Source: Oscillospiraceae bacterium (GTDB lineage: Bacteria > Bacillota > Clostridia > Oscillospirales > Ruminococcaceae). Taken from it: 9,318 nucleotides of DNA. Position numbers and translations under genes: made by a program. Shown one piece after another: positions 1-5,842 of the stretch. The stretch spans positions 1 to 9,318 of the forward strand of contig JAQXNQ010000169.1 in NCBI GenBank assembly GCA_029098085.1, read 5' to 3'. Positions within the stretch are counted from its first letter, which is position 1, and each line of letters begins with the position of its first letter. The notes beneath the pieces are model-generated. The model ran no database searches and was not told the DNA's origin. It saw nothing but the letters and a program-made list of their open reading frames with translations.

Positions 1-1560
1 GCCGCCCACGGCAGCCTCCGGGCTGACATGGCCGATGACCGGGCCGCGGCTTGCGCCGGAGAAGCGGCCGTCGGTGATGAGGGCCACGCTGGAAGCCAGC
101 TTCGGGTCGGCGCAGATGGCCTCGCCGGTGTAGAACATCTCGGGCATACCGCTGCCGCGCGGGCCCTCGTACCGGATGAAGATGGCGTCGCCGGGCTTCA
201 CCTCACCGTGCAGCACAGCGGCGATGCACGCCTCTTCGCTGTCGTAGGGCTTGGCGCGCAGGGTGGCTTCAAACATGTTCTTGGGGCAGGCCGTGTGCTT
301 GATGACGCTGCCTTCAGGCGCCAGATTGCCTCTGAGGATGGCGATGCTTCCATCGGTGCCCTTGGCGTCCTCGAAGGTGTGGATAATGTCGGTTCGGCGC
401 ACCGGAATCCCCAGACCGGCGGTCTTCTGCCGCAGAATTTCGTCGCAGTGGTCATAGAAGCCGTTTCGCTTCAGCTCCTCCAGATTCTCGCCCAGGGTCT
501 TTCCGGTGACGGTCATCACATCCAGATGGAGCATGGATTTGATCTCCTCCATGACCCGGGGGACGCCGCCGGCATAGTAGAAATACTGGGCGGGCCAGTC
601 GCCGGAGGGACGGATGTTCAGCAGGTAATGGGCGCCCCGGTGCATCCGGTCAAAGGTGTCGGCGTCGATTTCAATGCCGAATTCGTGGGCGATGGCGGGC
701 AGGTGCATCGTCGCGTTGGTGGAGCCCGAGATGGCGGCGTGCACCAGGATGGCGTTCTCAAAGCTTTCCTTTGTGACGATGTCCTTTGCGGTGATGCCCT
801 GCTCTACCAGCTTCATCAGCTGCACGCCGGCGTCGTAGGCGGCCCGATTCAGCTCGGGAGCGGTGGCGGGCATCAGGGCGGTGCCGGGGAGCATCAGTCC
901 CAGAGCCTCCGCCATGATCTGCATGGTGGAGGCGGTGCCCATGAAGGAGCAGGCGCCGCAGCTGGGGCAGGCGTTGTGTTTGTAGTAATCCAGCTGATCG
1001 TTTGGAATGACGCCGGTTTTCTCCCAGGCGTCGAACTTGCCGATCTGCTCCAGCGTCAGCAGTCCGTTGAGCTTGCAGGCGGGATCCTCCACAACGTATT
1101 TTTCCGGCAGGGTGTGGGCTTCCATCACGCCGCCCGTGACCACGATGGCGCTCATCTCTTTAAGACGGCCGATGCTCATCAGCATGGCGGGCACAGACTT
1201 GTCACAGCTGGCGATGAACACGCCGCCGTCATAGACGCTGGCGTTGGCCTGCGCTTCCACCAGGTTGACGATGGCATCCCGGTGGGGCAGGGAATAGTTG
1301 ATTCCGTCGTGTCCCTGAGCGATGCCGTCGCACATATCGGTGGCATAGTAGCGCGCGGCCTTTCCGCCGTGCTCGTTGACTGCCTGAACGGCCTGCTCGA
1401 CAAACCGGTTCAGATGAGCGCTGCCGGGATGGCTGTCGCCATAGGTGCTTTCCACCAGGATCTGGGGTCTTGAAAGATCTCCGACGGTCCATCCCATGCC
1501 GATTTTCAGGGGATCGTTTTCAGGTGCGAGGGTTCGGACCTGCTGAGAACGCAGCCGCAT
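1..1560 (-). CDS. IlvD/EDD-family dehydratase, probable sugar-acid (aldonate) dehydratase; C-terminus off the left edge
   Basis: Reads leftward from ATG 1560-1558 and stays open for 520 codons to the window edge, so the C-terminus is missing. An AGGAGG at 1573-1568, 7 nt from the ATG, fixes the start. The family removes water from 2,3-dihydroxy acids with an Fe-S cluster and Mg2+ in the cytoplasm. Visible family motifs are CDG at 77-79, SCDKS at 118-122 (cluster Cys plus the lysine usually carbamylated as a metal ligand), CPSCGAC at 198-204 followed by MGTASTM, SGSTN at 278-282, GNLAPEGSVIK at 411-421, RYEGPRGSGMPEM at 463-475 and LITDGRFSGASRG at 494-506. The HLDVMTVTGKTLGEN and NLAPEGSVIK stretches resemble the YjhG/YagF xylonate dehydratase group as I remember it, while CPxCGxC resembles true IlvD. 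Family membership is firm. A sugar-acid substrate is inferred from those motifs and the neighbouring GntR regulator; dihydroxy-acid dehydratase of branched-chain amino-acid synthesis remains possible. Confidence 0.9.
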   Translation of the reverse strand, partial: MRLRSQQVRTLAPENDPLKIGMGWTVGDLSRPQILVESTYGDSHPGSAHLNRFVEQAVQAVNEHGGKAARYYATDMCDGIAQGHDGINYSLPHRDAIVNLVEAQANASVYDGGVFIASCDKSVPAMLMSIGRLKEMSAIVVTGGVMEAHTLPEKYVVEDPACKLNGLLTLEQIGKFDAWEKTGVIPNDQLDYYKHNACPSCGACSFMGTASTMQIMAEALGLMLPGTALMPATAPELNRAAYDAGVQLMKLVEQGITAKDIVTKESFENAILVHAAISGSTNATMHLPAIAHEFGIEIDADTFDRMHRGAHYLLNIRPSGDWPAQYFYYAGGVPRVMEEIKSMLHLDVMTVTGKTLGENLEELKRNGFYDHCDEILRQKTAGLGIPVRRTDIIHTFEDAKGTDGSIAILRGNLAPEGSVIKHTACPKNMFEATLRAKPYDSEEACIAAVLHGEVKPGDAIFIRYEGPRGSGMPEMFYTGEAICADPKLASSVALITDGRFSGASRGPVIGHVSPEAAVGG

Positions 1561-1591
1561 AATGATACCTCCTGCATGTTTTTCTTTGTGT

Positions 1592-1617
1592 GTCAGCGAC
1601 TTACAGAATCGGCTGAC
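1592..1617. promoter_or_regulatory. Inverted repeat in the dehydratase leader, candidate operator
   Basis: GTCAGC at 1592-1597 and GCTGAC at 1612-1617 form perfect 6-bp arms around a 14-bp centre. The repeat lies just downstream of the predicted transcription start of the dehydratase gene and upstream of its ribosome site. That position would suit a repressor site, possibly for the adjacent GntR protein, or a small leader hairpin. The function is inferred from position only. Confidence 0.35.
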
Positions 1618-1630
1618 GTCTTATGATTTT

Positions 1631-1659
1631 ATTATAATGTGAGACGGCTTCGTTTGCAA
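1631..1659 (-). promoter_or_regulatory. Promoter of the dehydratase gene
   Basis: On the minus strand, TTGCAA (1659-1654) and a perfect TATAAT (1636-1631) are separated by exactly 17 bp. Predicted transcription would start near 1624, giving a leader of about 64 nt. The DNA upstream (1660-1820) is strongly AT-rich compared with the coding regions. This indicates that the dehydratase is transcribed separately from gntR. Confidence 0.75.
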
Positions 1660-1686
1660 GTTGTTTCGACCTCTTTCTACTTTTCG

Positions 1687-1700
1687 ACAGTAATACTTGT
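1687..1700. promoter_or_regulatory. Candidate regulator site upstream of the dehydratase promoter (ACA-GTAATACT-TGT)
   Basis: The core GTAATACT, itself centred on the palindrome GTA-A-TAC, is flanked by ACA and TGT. Its centre is about 69 bp upstream of the predicted dehydratase start. The same 8-bp core occurs at 3062-3069, also about 69 bp upstream of the lacI promoter start. Any regulatory role is inference. Confidence 0.25.
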
Positions 1701-1820
1701 AATTCGTTGGAGAATTCAAATATAAATAGCCTAAAAACAGGTCTGAAACAAGTCTTTGCACGACAAAAAATCCGAATGAAAGAAAAACAAATCAAAAAAC
1801 ATCTGATGACTTTGGCAAAG

Positions 1821-1850
1821 AAAAACCGCGCCGTCCGGCGGGCGGCGCGG
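1821..1850 (-). terminator. Intrinsic terminator of gntR
   Basis: Read leftward, an 8-bp perfect GC-only stem (1850-1843 with 1833-1826) closes a 9-nt loop. That loop can pair further through one G-T wobble and two GC pairs. The stem is followed immediately by TTTTT (1825-1821) and further T-rich DNA. It begins 15 bp beyond the gntR stop and separates gntR from the dehydratase gene. Confidence 0.85.
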
Positions 1851-1865
1851 GAAAGGAAAGCGGCG

Positions 1866-2576
1866 TCACAGTTTGCTCCGGATGCTCTCGTCATGGAGCT
1901 TTTTGATGTGGGCGCGGTTGATGGTCAGGTGCATGGTCATGGCGCTGCGGGCGCCGATGGGATCATGGGCGGTAATGGCGTCGGCAATCATCCGGTGGGT
2001 TGTGATGGTTTCTTCGGTGAGCTGTTTGTGGGTTACGTTGACAAACATCATGACGGCGGTGTCGATGATGGGAATCAGGGTTTCCACCACCATGTTTTTG
2101 CTGCACTCGGCAATGCAGGTGTGAAAGGCAATGTCATCCTCGATGTACTGCTCACCGGAGCGGATCTTCTGCTCCACCCGGTCGCAGAGGCTGTTCAGGC
2201 GGGCGATGTCCCCGGCTGTGGCCTGATTGGCGGCCATCTCGGCGATGCCCGGCTCCAGCAGCAGCCGCACGTTCACCAGATCCAGCGCCAGCGCATTTTT
2301 GTCCTGTATCGCCCGCAGACCCAGCGGATCCACGGTGGGCGCAATGGTGATCACATAGGTGCCGGAGCCCCGCCGGACCTCCACAATGCCTTTGCTGGAC
2401 AGCAGCTTGACCGCCTCGCGGATGGTGCTGCGCCCCACACCGAAGCGCTCTGCCAGCTCAAACTCGTTGGGCAGCTTGTCGCCGGGGTTCAGCGGGGTGT
2501 CCAGAATATAGTGGTAAATCTGATCCTCGACCTGTTCGGCCAGCAGCTTGCTCTTCAAGTGGGAAAATTCGCCCAT
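1866..2576 (-). CDS. GntR-family transcriptional regulator, FadR subfamily (FCD domain)
   Basis: A 236-residue cytoplasmic DNA-binding regulator. Residues 8-77 form the winged helix-turn-helix, with the GntR signatures GDKLPNEFELAERFGVGRST (32-51), IREAVKLL and the wing RRGSGTYV (68-75). Residues from about 95 to 225 form the all-helical FCD ligand domain. D148, H152, H194 and H216 fit the D-x3-H, H, H metal-site pattern of metal-binding FCD proteins, whose ligands are often organic or sugar acids. Start choice: a GTG at 2588 is in frame but overlaps the AAAGGAG ribosome site (2594-2588), so the ATG at 2576 is preferred. It has AAAGGAG 11 nt upstream and a closer GGAG at 2584-2581. It has its own promoter and terminator. 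It probably controls the dehydratase gene downstream and possibly itself; neither target is proven by sequence. Confidence 0.93.
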   Translation of the reverse strand: MGEFSHLKSKLLAEQVEDQIYHYILDTPLNPGDKLPNEFELAERFGVGRSTIREAVKLLSSKGIVEVRRGSGTYVITIAPTVDPLGLRAIQDKNALALDLVNVRLLLEPGIAEMAANQATAGDIARLNSLCDRVEQKIRSGEQYIEDDIAFHTCIAECSKNMVVETLIPIIDTAVMMFVNVTHKQLTEETITTHRMIADAITAHDPIGARSAMTMHLTINRAHIKKLHDESIRSKL

Positions 2577-2627
2577 TGCGCTCCGCACTCCTTTCTGATT
2601 CGGCGGTCAGCCGTTGCTGTACGCATT

Positions 2628-2656
2628 ATTATAGCACAGTTTTCATGAGGGCGCAA
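2628..2656 (-). promoter_or_regulatory. Promoter of gntR (extended -10)
   Basis: On the minus strand, TTGCGC (2656-2651) is followed after 17 bp by a perfect TATAAT (2633-2628). A TG one base before the -10 (2636-2635) makes it an extended -10. That may compensate for the poor -35, of which only TTG is consensus. Predicted start near 2621 leaves a leader of about 45 nt. Confidence 0.65.
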
Positions 2657-2695
2657 ATCAGAGGCTGTGCCGGAAAGGATACGCTGGGCATCAGA

Positions 2696-2738
2696 ATCTC
2701 CTGCCGGGTCGGCTGGACTTGCTCGTCCGGCAGGAGGT
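2696..2738. repeat. Long inverted repeat with two competing pairings
   Basis: CTCCTGCCGG (2698-2707) is perfectly complementary to CCGGCAGGAG (2727-2736). The pairing can extend two steps outward with a G-T wobble and an A-T. Inside it, GCTGGAC (2712-2718) can instead pair with GTCCGGC (2725-2731), which would break the outer stem. On the plus strand the right arm is followed by GTG and TTTT, so it faintly resembles a terminator. No gene on the plus strand would need one here. Confidence 0.6.
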
Positions 2739-2775
2739 GTTTTCATGTCCCGCCCGCGTCTGCAGCATCGGGTTC

Positions 2776-2830
2776 CTTTGTCCTGCCTAAAAATTGACAA
2801 AGCCATGCTCGGCGTAATGCAAAGCAGGAC
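2776..2830. repeat. Two overlapping 7-bp inverted repeats
   Basis: CTTTGTC (2776-2782) pairs perfectly with GACAAAG (2796-2802). The overlapping GTCCTGC (2780-2786) pairs perfectly with GCAGGAC (2824-2830). The two pairings share 2780-2782, so only one can form fully at a time. The role is unknown; no gene or T-tract is attached to either. Confidence 0.4.
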
Positions 2831-3056
2831 GGCCTTGTCCGTTTGAAGGGGCAGGGCGCGATTGGGCGCAGCAAAGTCAAAGCCGCCGCGCTGATTTTTC
2901 ACGCACTGTCCCTTTCACTCTGCAAATTGAAAGGATCCCTTCCCAGCGGCGGAGAGAAATCTTCCGTCTTTTTCTTTTGGTTTATCCTGTTTTTTTCTTA
3001 AAAGATCAGCACATCGGGAATTTTTATTGTCATAACATCCAAATCAAAACCTCCCG

Positions 3057-3074
3057 TTTGTGTAATACTACAAA
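3057..3074. promoter_or_regulatory. Candidate regulator site upstream of the lacI operon promoter (TTTGT-GTAATACT-ACAAA)
   Basis: Perfect 5-bp arms TTTGT and ACAAA surround GTAATACT, giving an 18-bp interrupted palindrome. It is centred about 69 bp before the predicted transcription start and 25 bp before the -35. It shares its 8-bp core with 1690-1697, upstream of the dehydratase promoter. The location would suit an activator; this is inference. Confidence 0.3.
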
Positions 3075-3098
3075 GTTATCAAAAATGCAAAATTCCCA

Positions 3099-3127
3099 TT
3101 GACAAACGGACAAAAGAACGTTATTAT
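3099..3127 (+). promoter_or_regulatory. Promoter of the lacI-transport-malQ operon
   Basis: A perfect TTGACA (3099-3104) and TATTAT (3122-3127, one mismatch to consensus) are separated by exactly 17 bp. An AT-rich stretch lies upstream. Predicted transcription starts near 3134, leaving a leader of about 104 nt that contains the whole operator palindrome. No comparable promoter was seen between lacI and the genes after it, so this is probably the operon's main promoter. Confidence 0.85.
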
Positions 3128-3143
3128 CAAATTGTAAACAGTC

Positions 3144-3181
3144 CGGAAACGTTACCGGTATCGATACCGATAACGTTTCCG
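3144..3181. promoter_or_regulatory. Triple overlapping LacI-type operator (38-bp palindrome)
   Basis: The 38 bp match their reverse complement at 18 of 19 base pairs; only 3155/3170 mismatch. The block splits into three 14-bp sites of pattern CGGwAwCGwTwCCG: 3144-3157, 3156-3169 (perfectly symmetric) and 3168-3181. Their central CG steps sit at 3150, 3162 and 3174, exactly 12 bp apart, and neighbours share 2 bp. A central CG in a short palindrome is the hallmark of LacI/GalR-family operators. The block begins about 10 bp after the predicted start, where bound repressor would block initiation or early elongation. The regulator encoded just downstream is the obvious ligand. A CcpA-like protein is an alternative for the outer sites, which contain AACGTT. 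Confidence 0.85.
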
Positions 3182-3237
3182 AAACAGCTGCAGACAGCGT
3201 ATTCAAGCGATCATCAGACGACAGGAGGAATCAGCTG

Positions 3238-4251
3238 ATGACCATCAAAGATCTCGCCCGAGCCTGCGGCGTCAGCGTCAGTACCGTGTCACGGGTTCTG
3301 AACAATCGTCCCGATGTCAGTGACAGGGTACGGAGCCGGGTGCTGGCCATGGTGGAAAGTGTGGGATATATTCCCAACGGCAGCGCCCGGGATCTGGTGC
3401 GCAGCCGGTCCGATGCCATCGGCGTTGTGGTTCGCGGCGGCGGCAATCTCTTTTTTGCGGATGTGCTCAAGACCGTTTCCCGGGAGATCGACGCAGGCGG
3501 CTATACCATGGTGCTGCGGCAGATCGGTTCGGATGACGACGAGGTGATCCAGGGAGCCGCACTGGAACGGGAGAAAAAGCTGCGGGGCATTATTTTTCTG
3601 GGCGGACGGTTTGATTACACGCCCAGCGAACTGGGCCCTCTGGGCGTGCCCTATGTCTGCTGCTCCTATACCAACCGCTTCGGATCCCTGAAGGACACCG
3701 ACTACTCCTCGGTTTCCATCGATGACTTTGAAACGGCCCGTCAGGCGGTGGACACCCTGATCGGGCTGGGACACCGACGGATCGCCGCTCTGCTTCCCGG
3801 CTGCGCTGACCATTCCATCAGCGAGCTGCGGTACAAAGGATATCTGGCGGCCCTTGCGGATCACGGCATCCCCTTTGACCCGGCTCTGCTTGCCGAGACC
3901 GGCGGCTGCTTTGAAATGCCCGAGGCCTATGCCGGTATGGAGCGGCTGCTGGAACAGGGGGCGGACTTCACCGCCGTCTTCGCCCTGTCGGACACCATGG
4001 CCATCGCTGCCGTCAAGGCCCTCACCGACCACGGTCGACGGGTGCCGGAGGACTGCTCGGTCATCGCCATCGACGGCCTGAAGATGTCCGAATACACCAT
4101 CCCCACCCTGACGACCATGGTGCAGCCGGCGGAGGAGATGGGCAGAGAAAGCGTACACCTTCTGCTGGAACTGATCGAAGGGCGGGGAGAGCCCCGCCAG
4201 CTGCTGCTGGACGCCAGACTGAGAGAAGGCGGCAGCATCCGAAAAATCTGA
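3238..4251 (+). CDS. LacI/GalR-family transcriptional repressor of the maltodextrin operon
   Basis: A 337-residue regulator of normal family length. Residues 2-23 (TIKDLARACGVSVSTVSRVLN) are the LacI helix-turn-helix. GYIPNGSARDLV (43-54) is the end of the headpiece and the hinge helix that opens the central CG of the operator. Residues from about 60 to 337 form the periplasmic-binding-protein-like sensor and dimer domain, with IGVVV at 61-65, GLGHRRIA at 176-183, FALSDTMAIAAVKAL (248-262) and PEDCSVIAIDG (270-280). The start is supported by AGGAGG (3223-3228), 9 nt upstream of the ATG. It lies between the operators and the transporter genes with no terminator after it, so it should repress its own operon. 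An inducer such as maltose or a maltodextrin is inferred from the downstream genes. Confidence 0.95.
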   Translation: MTIKDLARACGVSVSTVSRVLNNRPDVSDRVRSRVLAMVESVGYIPNGSARDLVRSRSDAIGVVVRGGGNLFFADVLKTVSREIDAGGYTMVLRQIGSDDDEVIQGAALEREKKLRGIIFLGGRFDYTPSELGPLGVPYVCCSYTNRFGSLKDTDYSSVSIDDFETARQAVDTLIGLGHRRIAALLPGCADHSISELRYKGYLAALADHGIPFDPALLAETGGCFEMPEAYAGMERLLEQGADFTAVFALSDTMAIAAVKALTDHGRRVPEDCSVIAIDGLKMSEYTIPTLTTMVQPAEEMGRESVHLLLELIEGRGEPRQLLLDARLREGGSIRKI

Positions 4252-4323
4252 TTTTCCCGCCGGACGGCGTGAGAATAATGACTCCCATCGTGGGGCAAAA
4301 CAAATGAAAAAGGAGATTGTATT

Positions 4324-5604
4324 ATGAAAAAATTCATTGTTCTGGCTCTGACCGCAGCCATGACCCTGACCCTGGCCTCCTGCGGCGGCAAAAGCAGCAC
4401 CGGTTCTGTCTACTACCTGAACTTCAAACCCGAGGCTGACGCCGCCTGGCAGGAGCTGGCCAAGACCTATCAGGAGCAGACCGGCGTACCGGTGAAGGTT
4501 GTCACCGCCGCCTCCGGCGATTACTCCACCACCCTCAACGCCCAGATGGGCAAGAGCGGCGCTCCCACCCTGTTCCAGTGCGGCAACGCCCAGGGCCTGG
4601 CCGACTGGAATGACTACTGCCTGGATCTGACCGACACCGATGTGGTGAAGGAAATGACCACCAGCGACTTCAACCTGTACAACGAGGACGGCGAGCTGAA
4701 GGCCATCGGCTACTGCTACGAGGCGTTCGGCATCATCGTCAACACTGCTCTGCTGGAAGAGGCCGGTTACTCCCTGTCGGATATCAACAACTTCGACTCC
4801 CTGAAGACCGTTGCTGAAGACATCACCAGCCGCAGCGACGAGCTGGGCTTCTCCGCCTTCTCCTCCGCCGGTCTGGATCCTTCCTCCTCCTGGAGATTCT
4901 CGGGCCATCTGGCCAACATGCCCCTCTACTACGAGTTCCGCGATGACGGCGTGACCGAGCAGCCCGCCACCATCACCGGCGCTTATCTGGACAACTACAG
5001 AGACATCTGGGATCTGTATATCAACAATTCCACCTGCGCTCCCACCGAGCTCAACGCCAAGACCGGCGACGAGTCCAAGGCTGAGTTCGTGGAAGGCAAG
5101 GCTGTCTTCTATCAGAACGGCACCTGGGAATACTCCGGCCTGCTGGAGGGCGGCATGTCCGCTGACGATCTGGCCATGATCCCCATCTACTGCGGTGTGG
5201 ACGGCGAGGAAAACGCCGCTCTCTGCTGCGGCACCGAGAACTGCTGGGCCGTCAACAGCCAGGCTTCCGAGAAGGATATTCAGGCCACTCTGGACTTCAT
5301 GAAGTGGGTTGTGACCTCTGAGGAAGGCACCACCATGATGGCCGAGCAGTTTGGCCCCATCCCCTTCAAGAACGCCAAGACCCCCGAGAACGTCTTCTTT
5401 GCCGATGCCAACGAGCTGATCGCCAACGGCAACTACACTGTCACCTGGGCCTTCAACTACACGCCCAACGTGGATAGCTGGAGAGCCGGTCTGGTTACCG
5501 CACTGGCCGCTTACTCCTCCGATCAGAGCGACGCCAACTGGGATGCCGTCAAGACCGCCTTTGTGGATGGCTGGGCCATTGAGTACAAGACTCAGAACGG
5601 CTGA
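4324..5604 (+). CDS. Sugar ABC transporter substrate-binding lipoprotein (family 1, MalE/MsmE-like)
   Basis: A 426-residue extracellular binding protein that captures the sugar for the two permeases encoded next. Residues 1-20 form a lipoprotein signal: KK, a hydrophobic stretch, then lipobox LASC with C20 as the lipidated cysteine, followed by a GGKSS linker. The mature part begins VYYLNFKPEADAAWQEL (29-45), typical of family 1 oligosaccharide-binding proteins. It also has the familiar late GKAVFYQNGTWEY stretch. The start is supported by AAGGAG (4310-4315), 8 nt before the ATG. Codon choice is notably uniform (GCC, ACC, CTG, AAG, GAG), as in strongly expressed genes. It starts 72 bp after lacI with only weak hairpin potential between (CGCC/GGCG at 4258-4269). 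Maltodextrin or another alpha-glucoside as ligand is inferred from malQ in the operon; the sequence alone does not prove it. Confidence 0.94.
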   Translation: MKKFIVLALTAAMTLTLASCGGKSSTGSVYYLNFKPEADAAWQELAKTYQEQTGVPVKVVTAASGDYSTTLNAQMGKSGAPTLFQCGNAQGLADWNDYCLDLTDTDVVKEMTTSDFNLYNEDGELKAIGYCYEAFGIIVNTALLEEAGYSLSDINNFDSLKTVAEDITSRSDELGFSAFSSAGLDPSSSWRFSGHLANMPLYYEFRDDGVTEQPATITGAYLDNYRDIWDLYINNSTCAPTELNAKTGDESKAEFVEGKAVFYQNGTWEYSGLLEGGMSADDLAMIPIYCGVDGEENAALCCGTENCWAVNSQASEKDIQATLDFMKWVVTSEEGTTMMAEQFGPIPFKNAKTPENVFFADANELIANGNYTVTWAFNYTPNVDSWRAGLVTALAAYSSDQSDANWDAVKTAFVDGWAIEYKTQNG

Positions 5605-5842
5605 TCCTGATAAATAAAGCCCGGGCCGGGGAGGAGGCCCTGCCGTTTCTCCCAGCTCCGCAGACACAGACAGGAGCGGACACGGAAATAAGCGGGGAAA
5701 GACAAGGGAAACGATGAAGGAATGCGCCGCAGCGGTGCGGAACAGAGAAATACCGCGCTGCTGCGGCTTGTCTTGTGCGGTTCCCGTTATGGCTTGCCGA
5801 CGGTTCCGCCAACACCGTCATATGGAAAGCGAGGAAAATCTT
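5605..5842 (+). other. Structured 238-nt spacer between binding-protein and permease genes
   Basis: No gene or promoter is supported in this spacer, which contrasts with the tight spacing of the rest of the operon. It carries a 5-bp hairpin near its start (GGGCC 5623-5627 with GGCCC 5636-5640) and the large stem-loop at 5726-5767. A further 6-bp hairpin (GACGGT 5799-5804 with ACCGTC 5814-5819) lies near its end. None is followed by a T-tract, so these look like transcript-stabilising or partial-stop structures rather than a full terminator. Confidence 0.6.
5726..5767 (+). promoter_or_regulatory. 15-bp GC-rich stem-loop downstream of the binding-protein gene
   Basis: GCCGCAGCGGTGCGG (5726-5740) pairs along its full length with CCGCGCTGCTGCGGC (5753-5767). 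There are thirteen Watson-Crick pairs and two G-U wobbles, with a 12-nt A-rich loop. No U-tract follows. In sugar-transport operons such stem-loops after the binding-protein gene commonly protect its mRNA end, or reduce read-through, to keep the binding protein in excess. That role is inferred here from position and structure. Confidence 0.65.

Larger units (their letters stand above)
2657..3056. other. Gene-free interval with inverted repeats, between gntR and the lacI operon
   Basis: No protein-coding gene is supported here. A reading frame on the minus strand (2902-2555) would overlap the gntR start and resembles no family I recognise. The interval holds the hairpin at 2696-2738 and the overlapping inverted repeats at 2776-2830. 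A pyrimidine-rich stretch with T-runs follows at about 2966-2999 on the plus strand. Beyond that the DNA becomes AT-rich up to the lacI promoter. The GC-rich, hairpin-bearing half could be a genome-wide intergenic repeat or the remains of a lost gene; I cannot tell which. Confidence 0.5.

Noticed and set aside
28..1473. 481-codon open frame on the plus strand at the left edge
   Set aside because: It lies opposite the dehydratase, which carries all expected family motifs in a single frame open to the edge.
2586..2588. GTG as the start of gntR
   Set aside because: The codon overlaps the AAAGGAG ribosome site itself, leaving no spacing. The ATG at 2576 fits better.
1707..2648. 313-codon open frame on the plus strand
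   Set aside because: It runs across the gntR terminator and is antisense to gntR; no family resemblance.
2794..2820. TTGACA at 2794-2799 as a plus-strand promoter
   Set aside because: No acceptable -10 at 16-18 bp; the nearest candidate, TAATGC, has only a 15-bp spacer, and no gene follows.
2555..2902. 115-codon open frame on the minus strand upstream of gntR
   Set aside because: It overlaps the gntR start, runs through the gntR promoter and the large inverted repeat, and shows no domain. It is more likely non-coding.
3289..5667. 792-codon open frame on the minus strand, opposite lacI and the binding-protein gene
   Set aside because: It is antisense to two well-supported genes, with no ribosome site and no recognisable domain. 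Such frames arise from strong codon bias.
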